A stretch of DNA of 64,000 nt, taken from NCBI GenBank assembly GCA_028829895.1, contig CM054178.1, positions 89,370,058-89,434,057 of the forward strand. Direction: 5' to 3'. Both the position numbers and the translations under genes were made by a program. This document shows positions 52,401 to 59,201 of this stretch, piece after piece. This stretch comes from Sinotaia quadrata (lineage: Eukaryota > Mollusca > Gastropoda > Architaenioglossa > Viviparidae). The number at the start of each line of letters is the position of its first letter. Position 1 is the first letter of the stretch. Under the pieces are notes generated by a model. That model was not told where the DNA came from and did no database searches. It saw only the letters and a program-made list of their open reading frames with translations.

Positions 52401-55400
52401 CAAAGGAGAACAATAACAAAGGAGAACGAGAACAAGAACAAAGGAGAACAATAACAAAGGAGAACAATAACAAAGGAGAACGAGAACAAGAACAAAGGAG
52501 AACAATAACAAATGAGAACAATAACAAAGGAGAACGAGAACAAGAACAAAGGAGAACAATAACAAAGGAGAACGAGAACAAGAACAAAGGAGAACAATAA
52601 CAAAGGAGAACGAGAACAAGAACAAAGGAGACAATAACAAATGAGAACAATAACAAAGGAGAACGAGAACAAGAACAAAGGAGAACAATAACAAAGGAGA
52701 ACGAGAACAAGAACAAAGGAGAACAATAACAAAGGAGAACGAGAACAATAACAAAGGAGAACAATAACAAAGGAGAACGAGAACAAGCCCTGGACTAGGA
52801 GAGTGTACGAGCGCGATTACATGGCGGACCCCTACATCTCTTGAAAACTTGAAGAAATGAGCAAATATATACAGAGACACGAAATTTATTTTGTGTTGTG
52901 TAATCCCTTAAATTAAATTGAGCATTAAAAAGTAACTGGAATGCTTTAAATGTTATTGCAGGACAAAATATATTAATTCCAGAGAAACCAAAATGTTTTG
53001 TAAATAAACGTCACCATTCGACGAACACTGCGCAAATAAACTTTTGACTTAATGCATCTTATTTTAACTACAAACACTAAAATGTTTACTTGTAAATACG
53101 TTAGTTGAGACCATGGAAAGTCACATAAACATTTTAAACATCTTAAACACTAAAATATTTACTTGTAAATAAGTTAGTTCAGACCATGGAAAGTCACATA
53201 AACGAAATCTTAAGCTAGTGTTCACAACTTTTAGATGCTGTCAGTTGCATCTGTACAGCCCGGGGTAGTTGTCGTGTATTTTCCCACTAAGCGGACGGTA
53301 TGTATGACGTCATAGATCAAATCACATAAGCAATGAATAAACCGATTTGGGAAAGACTGGAATAGAATTAATATAAAATCGAAACTCTAGGCTGGAGTAA
53401 TTTTAGCAGTAGAATATAGTTTCCTTCTTGTGGACAAGTTAATGAAGCAAATATAGTACTTCTTGCAGTGTGTGAGCTTTGTCTAGCCTTTCAATTGTTT
53501 CAGTTTTTGTACCAGAGAGCTATATTAATTTACCTTGCAAATAGTCGTCTTTGTACACGGAACTGCGTCCATAGTAACTGTCTTCGTCATCCTCAAGTTC
53601 GACAATCGATTCCAAGTCGAGGCCAAGCCTGCGCAGTGCATTCCATTCTAAGCTGTCGTCTGCCTTCCACACGAAATGATGACGTCTGTGATGTTCTCTC
53701 CTATATCGGCTGTTACTTTCACCTGATATTCTTAGGGCAATATCGGACGGTGGAGAGATCCTTGTTTCGTGATCTAAAAATCCTTTCTTTAAAAAAAAAA
53801 ATTACGAAAGGGATGAAAGAATGTAAATTTTTACTGGAATTTTAAACAGCTTAGTGATGAATGTAAAACATTTTGTCTGATATTCCAGTCACGTGATTAA
53901 CGTCTAACGTTAAAGATTTTTTAAAGACAATATGAATAGTTTTAGGAAATTTTGTAACGAGGTATATGCACACCCACAGAGTTACCCAAATATAACATTA
54001 TAAGGGAAGAAAATACAGGATTAGCTAACTGGAATAAATTCATAAACAAAACTAAAAAACTGAAAGTAAAGAGATTGTCTCCACTTTGGCCTATTTTGTA
54101 GAGAAAAACAAGATTGAACATTTAGAGATTGGCTTGGCTTGTGTCTATTTCGTAAATAAAAAAGATGAATATTTAGGAATTGGCTCTAGTTGGGACTATT
54201 TCGTAAAAAGAAAATTGAACATTTATGGATTGGCTCGACTTGGTTCTATTTTGTAAAGAAAAAAGGATGAATATTTATAGATTGGCTCAAAGATTGGCTT
54301 GTCTTGGCCCCATTTCATAAAGAAAAAAATATTCGTGCAAGTTCAACATATATCATATCCAGGAAGCATTAAATCAAGGGTGTCCAACTTTTGGGGGCCC
54401 AGGGTCACAACCGTTATTGTTCGCGGGCCACATATGTAAAATCCACAAATCATACATCTAACGATTCTTACCATAATTGCCAGAGTTATACAATTATAAT
54501 ATTATGATCTAGTTTTACAATAAAAATGCACATTTAACTTCTTTAATGAGATAAAATAGTGTAATCTTGATTAAAAGTTATGTATCTCAAACATACATTT
54601 GATTTTCAAGTGCAACTGTCCGTGCAAAATTTAGCACTGATTCTTGCTAATGAGACTCCCAATATCAGGGGTGATAGATCAAGCAGTAACACAAACAAGA
54701 CTCCCGATATCAAGCACGATGAAGGAGGTAGTAACAAACAAGATTCACAATATCAGATACGATGGATGAAGTAACACAAACAAGACTCCCCATATCAGAC
54801 ACGATGGATGAAGTAACACAAACAAGACTCCCCATATCAGACACGATGGATGAAGTAACACAAACAAGACTCCCCATATCAGACACGATGGATGAAGTAA
54901 CACAAACAAGACTCCCCATATCAGACACGATGGATGACGTAACATAAGACTCTCCATATCAGACACGATGGATGAAGTAACACAAACAAGACTCACAATA
55001 TCAGGCACGATGGATGAAGTAACACAAACAAGACTCACAATATCAGGCGCAATGGATAAAGTAACAACATAAAGCAAACTCTCCAGATAATTGTCTATGA
55101 TTTATGATCTCGTCAACCACTTCACATGCTTCATCGTGGAGAACACTTGCTCACATAAATATACATTGCCAAATAGTGACATGAAAATGCGTGTCTGCGG
55201 ATGCCGAGATACTTTTCTGCGAAACAAAGTTTGTAATCCTACAAATAAAAATCGTTATCTTTTCTTTCAGGCTGTACGCTTACTGGAAATCAACATATTC
55301 CCCCACCCATAATAGGGATGGCCTGTGTCCAAAATGGACAGTACTGACAAAAAGTCCTGAGCAATCTAGTACTGACCACCACCACCACCACCCTCCAAAG

Positions 55401-56647
55401 GTAGATGTATCGGGTAAAAATAAAGGATCGCTTAAGTTGATATCTGGCTGACTGTGTCACCTTTTAAATCCTATCATTCTTTGATGTGGCTTTCTAACAC
55501 TTCACCTTTTCATAGTGGTTTGAGTCTCTGAACTAGAAAAAGTCCCCCTCCCTGGCTTTCCCTGCTGTGGGTGCAAAGACACCCTCCACCTCCACCCACG
55601 GCCACTGTTTTTTCTTTTCTTTCAAGGTCAAAGCAAAGTGGTTGGATGCTTTGATTTTCTCTACCTATAGACAATCTCATAATTGTGTGAGGTGGTTCGG
55701 AGGGCAGTGTGTTGGACACCCTTGGCATGAAATGAAAAGTTGGGGGCCAAAATCAGCGTACATGTGTCCGAGCCTGGTCAATAAAAGACAACTGTCACTG
55801 TCTACGCACCACTTCAACGTGTTTGTTGTCTTTGTTGTGAACAATGCTGACAACGGCCCCACTCGACAAGTCATAGAAAAATTGTTTGGCTTTCGTATGA
55901 ATTTCTTCCTGACAAGGAAAAGACGATCAGTTACATTTCTTTTGCAAGCAACAAAATTTCGTTTCATTCATTAAATAATAAGTTATCGATTAAGTATTAA
56001 GTTAGATTCAGGAAATAGAAAGAAAGAAAGAAAAAAGAAAGAAAGATTAAAAAGATAAACAACTAAGACGGACGAATGGATTGAAATTGAATGGATGAAC
56101 AGGTAACAACATTAGCTAGATAAACAAACAGATGGTTAGGAGAGGTATACAGAAAGACAAGCAGGTGGATGAACGACTAGATGGAAAGACGAGTTGAAGC
56201 GATAAATTGGATGTAGTAGTGCTCACTGAGACGGTTTCAAAGCGAAGGTCTGGCACCCCACTTTTTTCTCCAACCACGGTGAAAGTGGTCAGTTGCGCAT
56301 GAAACACGGGGTGTGAGACGCGATGCAAAACTAGAGTGGTCGAGGAGAAAGGTGTGGTCACTGAGAGGGTCACCTCTGTGTGCTGCTCCACGTCTCCAGT
56401 CACTAGCACCTCTGCAGCCTGGTACCCCCCACCTGGAAATAACTACGTATCTAGGCAACCAGATCGTCAGCAAAGCGTATCTGTCAGCCCGAATGCTACT
56501 TTATTATTTATTATTATTATATGTATCTGTGACGCCAACGCCACCTACTTAATGGTTATAATTATTATTAATTAATTAATTAATCGTCCATAACTAATTA
56601 CATGTGATGAGAATCTTAATTTATGTTATTAATAATTATCCAGCAAA

Positions 56648-56690
<43 letters not shown>

Positions 56691-57296
56691 GGATATGCGG
56701 GCACTGTAAACGTTTTCTCTCTTCCACAACATTAAGACAAATATTTACCATCAGACAATATTTCTGTGGGTAGAAAAGGTTTTATTAAAGAAGAAGACAA
56801 ATCCATCTTTAATCTATATTTAGTGAGCCACCTTCCGCAGACTTTCTTCTCCAACATGAGGTTATCAATATGTGTAAGAAGTTCAATAAATTTATTAAAT
56901 CAACAATGAAATATACATATAACAAATACAATGAAAAACATTAATTGTCATCAATATTTCCATGAAACTATGTTTGAATAATTTTAATATCTATAGTCTT
57001 ATAACAGACAGTTCAATAGATTAGTGTCAATACAAATTACATGATAGGTTTTACAAAAGAACAGAAATGGAGTTGAGATAAGCAATAACAGTTTGTAGAT
57101 AACCTTATTTATGCGCTTAATAGTCTTTTACTTTTTCCAATAACTTCCTTGTACCAGAAATTCAACGATGTAGTCAGCATACCTTGCCACCATACATCAA
57201 CGGAGTCTAGTGTATTCATTACACTTACACACTGCAGTAGACACTCCTTGTGTCTACCATATTTGTAGCAGTTTATAATCAATGAACCAGGAGATT
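32264..57296 (-). CDS. Reprolysin (M12B) metalloprotease, ADAM/ADAMTS-like; 13 exons, 5' end missing
   Basis: Thirteen minus-strand exons with GT/AG borders and matching phases join into one open frame of 601 residues (plus a partial first codon) ending in TAG. Domains in order: prodomain, about residues 1-240; basic patches (YRR near 147, RRRR at 242-245) fit for furin-type removal; zinc metalloprotease domain, about 279-500, with HELGHLLNASHD (451-462) as zinc ligands plus catalytic Glu, and Met-turn NIMSY at 475-479; disintegrin-like segment with LPGKALSLNDQC; short cysteine-rich module ending ADGTECGPGK and SCFLGEC. There are no thrombospondin repeats and no membrane segment, so it should be secreted and cleave extracellular or matrix proteins. 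The Gly usual at the eighth place of HExxHxxGxxH is Asn. No signal peptide is visible; an upstream exon must lie beyond the retrotransposon at 57,493. Exon limits were read by eye; family assignment is firm, the exact gene is not. Confidence 0.85.
32600..32745. repeat. ~27-bp tandem repeat (ACTTACACGTGGCTCTATAT)
   Basis: Five diverged copies of CACGTGGCTCTRTATTTTTG plus ACTTA lie inside the last intron of the metalloprotease gene. Confidence 0.85.
32850..33010. repeat. ~31-bp tandem repeat (AGTCTCTAAGCCAATGTAGT)
   Basis: Five copies of CAATGTAGTGTTGTAGTTGC plus AGTCTCTAAGC end only about 20 bp from the donor site of exon 12, so copy-number change could affect that splice site's surroundings. 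Confidence 0.9.
33029..33136 (-). CDS. Metalloprotease exon 12 (cysteine-rich module)
   Basis: Thirty-six codons in phase 0 between TGTACATACAG and AAG/GTGATG. They encode SQCQHLCCENI and SEPAADGTECGPGK, matching the ADAMTS cysteine-rich pattern C..L.C ... ADGT.CG.GK. Confidence 0.93.
33140..33285. repeat. ~36-bp tandem repeat (TTATGTTACACCAAGTAAAG)
   Basis: Three to four copies of AACATTATTMTTTTTATG plus TTACACCAAGTAAAG lie directly upstream (gene sense) of the exon 12 acceptor. Confidence 0.85.
33785..34085. repeat. 55-bp tandem repeat (ACGTACAAGGGCTCTTTCAA)
   Basis: Five copies at 55-bp spacing contain CATCAATGACACTCTACATA and AAGCAGCGTGTG. Copies alternate TTCAATATC and TTCAGTACC. Intronic. 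Confidence 0.93.
34440..35005. repeat. ~62-bp tandem repeat (AAAGAAAAGTTAAGCTGAGT)
   Basis: About nine copies carry AACAAACAAAACAGACTAAG and AACACTTAAGTAAAGTTACC, with small deletions between copies. A SINE abuts its right end. Confidence 0.93.
35010..35135 (-). mobile_element. tRNA-derived SINE head (tRNA-Val-like)
   Basis: Read on the minus strand, TGGCTGAGAGG (35,111-35,121) matches a pol III A box and GGTTCCAGGCC (35,068-35,078) a B box, about 40 nt apart. Between them, TCTCACACGCCAAAG resembles the anticodon arm of tRNA-Val(CAC). The start GGGAGCTAGG fits a degenerate acceptor stem. It lies in sense orientation in an intron of the metalloprotease gene. The tail and target duplication are unclear. 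Confidence 0.6.
35214..35340. repeat. ~48-bp tandem repeat (GGGCTTAGTTAGCGGAATAC)
   Basis: Three copies of CGTACTTAATTCGGGGCTTA plus GTTAGCGGAATACACAA end 25 bp from the exon 11 donor. Confidence 0.9.
35366..35492 (-). CDS. Metalloprotease exon 11 (disintegrin-like segment)
   Basis: 127 bp, acceptor CAAATTTTTCAG, donor ACG/GTAAAG. It encodes WYADCLLD, then LPGKALSLNDQCRHYN and GIRC, the ADAMTS-type disintegrin-like start in which LPG..L..DQC is the hallmark. The preceding intron (5.7 kb) carries the homogeneous 45-bp array. Confidence 0.93.
35530..35985. repeat. Degenerate long tandem repeat (AATGGTAAGCATTTATATTC)
   Basis: Units of about 60-120 bp contain GTAATGGTAAGCATTTATAT, TTAATTAGCAATGCCTG and AAGAACATACATTGGCTA. 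It is an older, decayed array. Confidence 0.75.
36266..37478. repeat. 45-bp satellite-like array, ~27 copies, almost identical
   Basis: The unit contains ATTAAAGTTACGATATTTTG followed by TATTGCTCTATGCCAGTAAT. Every internal copy I compared is identical; only the second copy (shortened) and the last one (TTTCTGCAGC end) differ. The unit is 15 codons without stops in one frame, so a 385-codon frame runs through it. There is no start context, splice site or composition supporting a protein. It lies in intron 10 of the metalloprotease gene. Confidence 0.97.
37655..37860. repeat. ~100-bp direct duplication
   Basis: Two copies contain ACACATAACGAAAGATAAAA, GATGTGACATGCATGATG and TTTCAATATTAACGACGCAA, with a few substitutions. 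Frames on the two strands here are shadows of the duplication. Confidence 0.88.
38325..38400. repeat. ~33-bp direct duplication
   Basis: Two exact copies of TATCAAAGCATCCAAGTTAA followed by TCAAAAACGCACT. Confidence 0.9.
38680..38835. repeat. ~78-bp direct duplication
   Basis: Two copies of TGTCATGTCTCCCAARACAA followed by AATGAAATCAAGAAATGATT, and a partial third. Confidence 0.88.
38930..39195. repeat. ~75-bp degenerate tandem repeat (CTAGTCTCGACTGTTGAGGT)
   Basis: Alternating half-units TAGTCTCGACTGTTGAGGTA and TAGTTTCGCTTATTGAGGTA, each with ATCAAGTCAAACTACT or CCAGTTGAAAAAG, about seven half-units in all. Confidence 0.85.
40095..40440. repeat. ~83-bp tandem repeat, 4 copies
   Basis: The unit contains TTGTTAATAGCGACAAAAGG, ATCTTTTATAAACTCTGCCC and AAACCAGACAAGTCCTTG. 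Copies are close to identical. Confidence 0.93.
40450..41075. repeat. Degenerate tandem repeat (CTAAACTAGTCCTGATCCTG)
   Basis: About 15 units contain AAACTAGTCCTRATCCTGGC plus TATTTATGTACAAGA on the left. They grade into a longer TTTCTGTTTAGGGTCTAAAT unit (three copies) on the right. Confidence 0.88.
41213..41356 (-). CDS. Metalloprotease exon 10 (zinc site second half, Met-turn)
   Basis: 144 bp from TTTTCTCTCGCCAG to donor GTCAGT. It encodes LNASHDGE (third zinc histidine), CIDSGNIMSYNW (Met-turn) and FSSCSKLSITKFL, the end of the catalytic domain. The donor choice is fixed by the phase of exon 11. Confidence 0.93.
41448..41502. repeat. (GAT)n/(GGT)n microsatellite
   Basis: Imperfect GAT and GGT triplet run ending in five GAT units, inside the intron between exons 9 and 10. 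Confidence 0.85.
41742..41871 (-). CDS. Metalloprotease exon 9 (zinc site, first half)
   Basis: 130 bp between CACGTGCAG and GTGAGT. It encodes YMAGACITARRFAG, then AVTEVDRSFRGVL and THELGH, the first two zinc-binding histidines and the catalytic glutamate. The donor splits the following Leu codon. Confidence 0.95.
41885..42085. repeat. ~43-bp tandem repeat (CAACAAACCTTATAACAATA)
   Basis: Four to five copies of TATAGAAGAGTGAGTGTACC plus TTGCAACAAACCTTATAAC lie directly upstream (gene sense) of the exon 9 acceptor. Minus-strand frames through the array run into exon 9 and look like a longer exon, but the array part is intronic. Confidence 0.92.
42086..42570. repeat. Degenerate ~32-bp tandem repeat (GTTCAGTATGCACGTTAGAC)
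   Basis: About 12 diverged units of CTCTGTTCAGTATGCACGTT plus AGACAACAACGGTC. They grade into the neighbouring array on the left. Confidence 0.82.
42874..42926 (-). CDS. Metalloprotease exon 8 (catalytic domain, 53 bp)
   Basis: Acceptor TATCTTGCAG, donor GAG/GTAACA. The exon holds 1 nt + 17 codons + 1 nt and encodes ENLCKKNLNGSCPDTPR, the cysteine-bearing loop before the zinc-site region. Phases match both neighbours and no alternative frame joins them. Confidence 0.8.
42980..43085. repeat. Compound microsatellite (GACA)n(GA)n(GGTA)n
   Basis: Five GACA units, a GA-rich stretch with GAGC interruptions, and eight TAGG units follow each other without spacing. Confidence 0.95.
43110..43350. repeat. 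38-bp tandem repeat, ~6 copies
   Basis: Exact copies of CAAGACTAGCAAGATAACAA plus AAGACTGACAAGGCAAAA, with almost no differences, so it is a recent expansion. A looser ACAACATAAG/GATACAAACTAGGACATC continuation follows to about 43,490. Confidence 0.95.
43504..43688. repeat. 93-bp tandem duplication including the end of exon 7
   Basis: Two copies (43,504-43,596 and 43,597-43,688) differ by a handful of bases. The right copy holds the real last 32 nt of metalloprotease exon 7 with its GTTAGT donor. The left copy repeats exactly those coding bases and the donor, now in the following intron. Confidence 0.93.
43657..43817 (-). CDS. Metalloprotease exon 7 (catalytic domain)
   Basis: 161 bp from acceptor TTGTGCAAG to donor GTTAGT. 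It encodes the SLDDVFEGFRGWMQN helix and the strand HDVAVLMTG, typical for the family. Its last 32 nt and the donor are duplicated 93 bp further downstream (see the tandem duplication at 43,504). Confidence 0.88.
43925..43997. repeat. (TG)n microsatellite
   Basis: Over 30 TG units with one C interruption near the right end. Confidence 0.95.
44355..44735. repeat. (CA)n-rich compound repeat with ACACAAATAC units
   Basis: CA runs are interspersed with AAATACACACACA and CAATACGCTCAAACAAAT modules. The plus strand is nearly free of G, so frames stay open on both strands (up to 184 codons); these are repeat artefacts. Confidence 0.93.
44815..45580. repeat. 53-bp tandem repeat, interrupted by a MITE
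   Basis: About 11 copies at 53-bp spacing contain TGTTTGAATATGTAATTCAG and GTGACGAAATGGATGTG. The array is interrupted at 45,195-45,362 by an inserted inverted-repeat element and resumes behind it. Copies right of the insertion are more diverged. Confidence 0.93.
45195..45362. mobile_element. Small inverted-repeat element (hAT-like MITE), 168 bp
   Basis: The ends are inverted: CAGTGCCGTCTTAATGCATA on the left, and CAGGGCTGTCTTAACAGGAT on the right read from the other strand, with CAG at both tips as in hAT elements. The inside is GC-rich (GGGGCCCC words twice). It sits inside a copy of the 53-bp array, whose other copies show the empty site. Flanks ATTTGAAAG and ATTTGACG look like an imperfect 8-bp duplication. 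There is no coding capacity. Confidence 0.8.
45885..45956 (-). CDS. Metalloprotease exon 6 (catalytic domain, 72 bp)
   Basis: Twenty-four codons, phase 0 at both ends, between TTTCGTCAG and GTAATG. They encode VNLRLQAIVDPRLQLKI, equivalent to the VNxRY....P.I.LR segment of reprolysins, exactly filling the gap between exons 5 and 7. Confidence 0.85.
46112..46208. repeat. 33-bp tandem repeat, 3 copies
   Basis: Exact copies of TTCTTGTTCGTTATGTTCTT followed by CATTTGTGTTGTT. Confidence 0.95.
46210..47635. other. Intronic sequence, nothing further seen
   Basis: This is AT-rich DNA inside the large intron between exons 5 and 6. A 109-codon plus-strand frame at 47,254-47,583 has no recognisable feature, so I do not call it. 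Confidence 0.45.
47636..47785. repeat. 59-bp tandem repeat, ~2.5 copies
   Basis: Copies of ACATGTAATTCAACTAGCCC plus ACTAGATTTATAAATATC and CTGACATTTAAAATATAAAA. A stray partial copy recurs near 47,970. Confidence 0.92.
48250..48770. repeat. Degenerate (ATC)n-rich region
   Basis: Over 500 bp, ATCATC/TTCATC/ACCATC triplets recur with many substitutions. It is an aged trinucleotide repeat; the plus strand is poor in G. Confidence 0.85.
49397..49443. repeat. (AC)n microsatellite
   Basis: About 23 uninterrupted AC units. Confidence 0.95.
50325..50490. repeat. ~58-bp tandem repeat (GTGTTTATTACTTTACGAGA)
   Basis: Three to four copies of TTACGAGATTTGTAATTGAA plus AGTTGCTGTGTTTATTAC, with the left copies diverged. 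Confidence 0.85.
51600..51880. repeat. ~66-bp degenerate tandem repeat (ACAACATTGACGATACACTC)
   Basis: Four units contain CTATAGCTCACCGGAAGTAG, TAAAGTGAGGAAGTCTTGC and AAGAAACACAACATTGACG. The array ends about 15 bp from the exon 5 donor, and its last unit appears to include sequence up to that donor. Confidence 0.85.
51894..52234 (-). CDS. Metalloprotease exon 5 (cleavage site and start of catalytic domain)
   Basis: 341 bp from acceptor TTATTTCAG to donor GTAAGA. It contains KHRRRRQKP, a furin-type site, then a linker and YVVDIMVMVDVKTYADFD, the first strand of the reprolysin fold. An unusually long pyrimidine-rich tract (minus sense) lies upstream in the preceding intron. Confidence 0.85.
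52340..52785. repeat. GAGAACAA-type minisatellite, strongly strand-asymmetric
   Basis: About 20 units of AACAAAGGAGAACGAGAACA and the shorter AACAAAGGAGAACAATA alternate. The plus strand has hardly any T. In the sense of the metalloprotease gene the tract is TTCTC/CTTTG-rich and ends about 105 nt before the exon 5 acceptor. Several frames of 116-189 codons are open across it on both strands only because of composition. Confidence 0.95.
53060..53205. repeat. ~75-bp direct duplication
   Basis: Two copies of ACACTAAAATRTTTACTTGT followed by AAATACGTTAGTTGAGACCA and TGGAAAGTCACATAAAC. Confidence 0.85.
53534..53722 (-). CDS. Metalloprotease exon 4 (late prodomain, basic patch)
   Basis: 189 bp (2 nt + 62 codons + 1 nt) run from acceptor AATATCAG to donor CAAG/GTAAAT. 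It encodes a basic SRYRREHHRRHH stretch followed by an acidic tract LEDDEDSYYG. The basic patch is a possible first processing site. Confidence 0.75.
54080..54325. repeat. ~62-bp degenerate tandem repeat (TTTAGAGATTGGCTTGGCTT)
   Basis: Four units contain ATTGGCTYGACTTGG.TCTA, TTTCGTAAAGAAAAA and GAACATTTAGG. Confidence 0.8.
54372..54440 (+). mobile_element. Possible hAT-type element end (fragment)
   Basis: AAGGGTGTCCAACTTTTGGG followed by GGCCCAGGGTCACA and GCGGGCCACATATG resembles the terminal region of hAT elements common in animal genomes (CAGGGGTGTCCAA...GGGCCACA). I find no matching opposite end, so it is at most a fragment. Confidence 0.4.
54655..55080. repeat. 42-bp tandem repeat, ~10 copies
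   Basis: Units contain CCCATATCAGACACGATGGA and TGAAGTAACACAAACAAGAC. The central four are identical and the outer ones diverged. At 14 codons per unit, frames stay open on both strands; these are not genes. Confidence 0.95.
55806..55908 (-). CDS. Metalloprotease exon 3 (prodomain)
   Basis: The acceptor CCTTGTCAG is strong. It encodes KQFFYDLSSGAVVSIVH, matching the family pattern of aromatic residues before a short SGA turn. The donor is less sure: GTAGAC (used here, fits the next exon's phase) or GTGCGT four bases earlier. A further small exon between this and exon 4 cannot be excluded. Confidence 0.7.
56227..56432 (-). CDS. Metalloprotease exon 2 (prodomain)
   Basis: 206 bp between acceptor TTATTTCCAG and donor GTGAGC. 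It encodes a beta-strand-rich reprolysin-prodomain-like stretch including VLHRVSHPVF and LRFETVS. It ends in phase 0. Confidence 0.75.
56650..56687. repeat. (CT)n microsatellite
   Basis: About 18 uninterrupted CT units in the intron between exons 1 and 2. Confidence 0.95.
57183..57296 (-). CDS. Metalloprotease exon 1 of those visible (prodomain start)
   Basis: The acceptor TTGCTTTTTTCAG and the donor CAAG/GTATGC bound 114 bp (2 nt + 37 codons + 1 nt). It includes YKYGRHKECLLQC and SVDVWW. There is no homology anchor; it is included because the trailing G joins the leading GT of the next exon to keep the frame. The leading two bases need an upstream exon. Confidence 0.55.
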
Positions 57297-57492
57297 CTGA
57301 AAAAAGCAAGGAAAGGCTGCTTTTTTCCCTGTAAAAATATAATCAGGTAACAAATACTAGTTTTTCGAGTTTTATTCCTTTTTAACTCCATTCTTTCTTA
57401 CATTCAAGTCTCAACTTAAAGTTTCCTGCAACATTTATTAGCTCGATACATACATACAGCATAATAAATACAGGATAATAGTTTATGAACAG

Positions 57493-59179
57493 TGTGACGA
57501 TGTGTGACAAATTCTGTGTCATGACCTCGTGACCCAATTGCTCGTTTCAAAATTAAATTTTTGAACGGACCTTTGTTGAAATTCACCCGTGATACATCAG
57601 TATCGAGAGAAGCTTTCTAGCAAGGTCAGATTGTTGCATAACTTTAGGCCAGTGTCCAGCACCTTCGAGATCAACAACATACCACGTGAACGGTCACGTG
57701 ATGCGTTCAATGCAGTTTCATAAAAATAATCATAAGGCGCCAAAACACTCACTCACCCACAGACCGGCAGACATACAAGGCAGCTTTAACATAGCTCCGT
57801 CCCGCCGCCATACCAGAGTCGAAGATGAACCCGCGCTAGAGCAGTAAAATCTACTTTTAAGAGGTAACAATAACACGTCTACTTCTTACAGTATCTATTG
57901 CATTTATTGATTGTATTTTGTAATTGAATTGATGTATGTATTTTGTGCAGCTTAGCGCTATTTTAGCCAAAGCACGTGTTTCGATGAAAAGGGACAAATC
58001 TAAAAGTTATTGTATATAAATTATTGTAACCTTTTCTTATCTTTAATTTATATAATCTTAAATTCACTAGTGCCGCCAGTATGTCTGTGCACGTGGTGAA
58101 TTCTTCTTTGTAATTCAAATTGTTTTTGCATATAATTTTTCGTGTAAAATTGTAAAGCATTCATGCTTCATTTTGAATTAATCCTTTGTGTGAATTCCAA
58201 TTTTTAATGCTGTAAATATTTGGGAATTCATACGTTCGTGTAACGTTATATGTAACACACACGTGGACCACAATGTATATTTAAATATAACCATATTTGA
58301 ATTGTAAACGACACGATAGTCAAAGATTCTAAATTCAGAACCTTAAACAAAGAAACATGTGCTTGGGTTTTGCGAATATAGACGCAAATAGTTACAGAGC
58401 CCAAATCCTTTGTTTCAGCCGGGTTCTTCTTATGTTACTCCTCTCTACCTTCGTACTTCTTGAGTCGTACACCGACTCGGGTGTCTTCATGACCCATACG
58501 TGAACTATGCAGAAGTACCTCGTGTTAACCACGTGTTAACGATTCGTCGCAAGTACATTAGCGATGCAGTAATTGAGTGGACGATTGACTGTTGTGCTAT
58601 GCAGTACTGACGATGAGCCAAGGATGTGGACCAGTTCTAACCAGTTGAACCCCACATGCGACCAAGAGTGTAGTTAAGTATATCTACTAGGGTCCAGAAT
58701 CAAGTGACTATTTGGCAATAAAAGAAAAGAGAATTCTCGTTAAGACTTTTAACAGAGACGGTAAAATGAGAGAACAACGCTGTGTAGAATTAAGACGTCG
58801 TGTTGTAATTAATCGTTGCTGTTAATTGTTAAACTTATTAAATCTTATTTCATTTTGTTAAGAACCTCTTTTTGTAGTAAATTGTATGCATATAGACCAA
58901 ATGGGATTGGATGGGGGCTGTCTGAGCTAAACGAATGACGTAATGAATGCATATGAATCTAAGAGAGTTTTTAACGATTTCCAATCTAGCTAATGTACGC
59001 AAATTATCAGTTTCGTAAATCTGTGATCTAGACTACAAAGATGCATTTTTAATTTAGTCGAATGATGATTTGAGCAACCAGTCTGTTTAGGTTAAACGAG
59101 AGAGAATTAATTTAAATAGTAAATTAAAGTTCTATAATTTCCTAAGCAGGGTCTTTAAATAAATACTGGAAACGTAACA
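57493..59179 (+). repeat. 5' LTR (1,687 bp)
   Basis: It begins TGTGACGATG and ends GGAAACGTAACA. Its first 466 bp are identical, base for base as far as I can compare, to 63,535-64,000. AATAAA occurs at 58,717-58,722 and 59,158-59,163. The bases just outside (AACAG, 57,488-57,492) would be the left target duplication. The length is unusually large for an LTR. Confidence 0.93.
57718..57727 (+). promoter_or_regulatory. TATA-like motif of the LTR promoter
   Basis: TCATAAAAAT stands after a CACGTG-containing stretch (ACGGTCACGTGATGCG) and about 30 bp before ACTCACTCACCCACAGACC. This is a reasonable layout for the U3 core promoter but is not proven. The same motif is at 63,760 in the 3' LTR. Confidence 0.4.
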
Positions 59180-59183
59180 AGTG

Positions 59184-59201
59184 TGGCCTCGTCATGGGAT
59201 T
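59184..59201 (+). other. Primer-binding-site candidate
   Basis: TGGCCTCGTCATGGGATT starts 4 nt after the LTR end. The leading TGG pairs with the CCA end of a tRNA and ATGGGATT would pair with a T-arm sequence AATCCCAT as found in some serine tRNAs. The acceptor-stem part fits no tRNA I can name. Confidence 0.5.

Noticed and set aside
52250..52880. Six overlapping frames of 65-189 codons
   Set aside because: Composition artefact of the GAGAACAA array; they occur on both strands at once.
54655..55080. Frames of 60-110 codons on both strands
   Set aside because: The 42-bp unit is a multiple of three without stops; not a gene.
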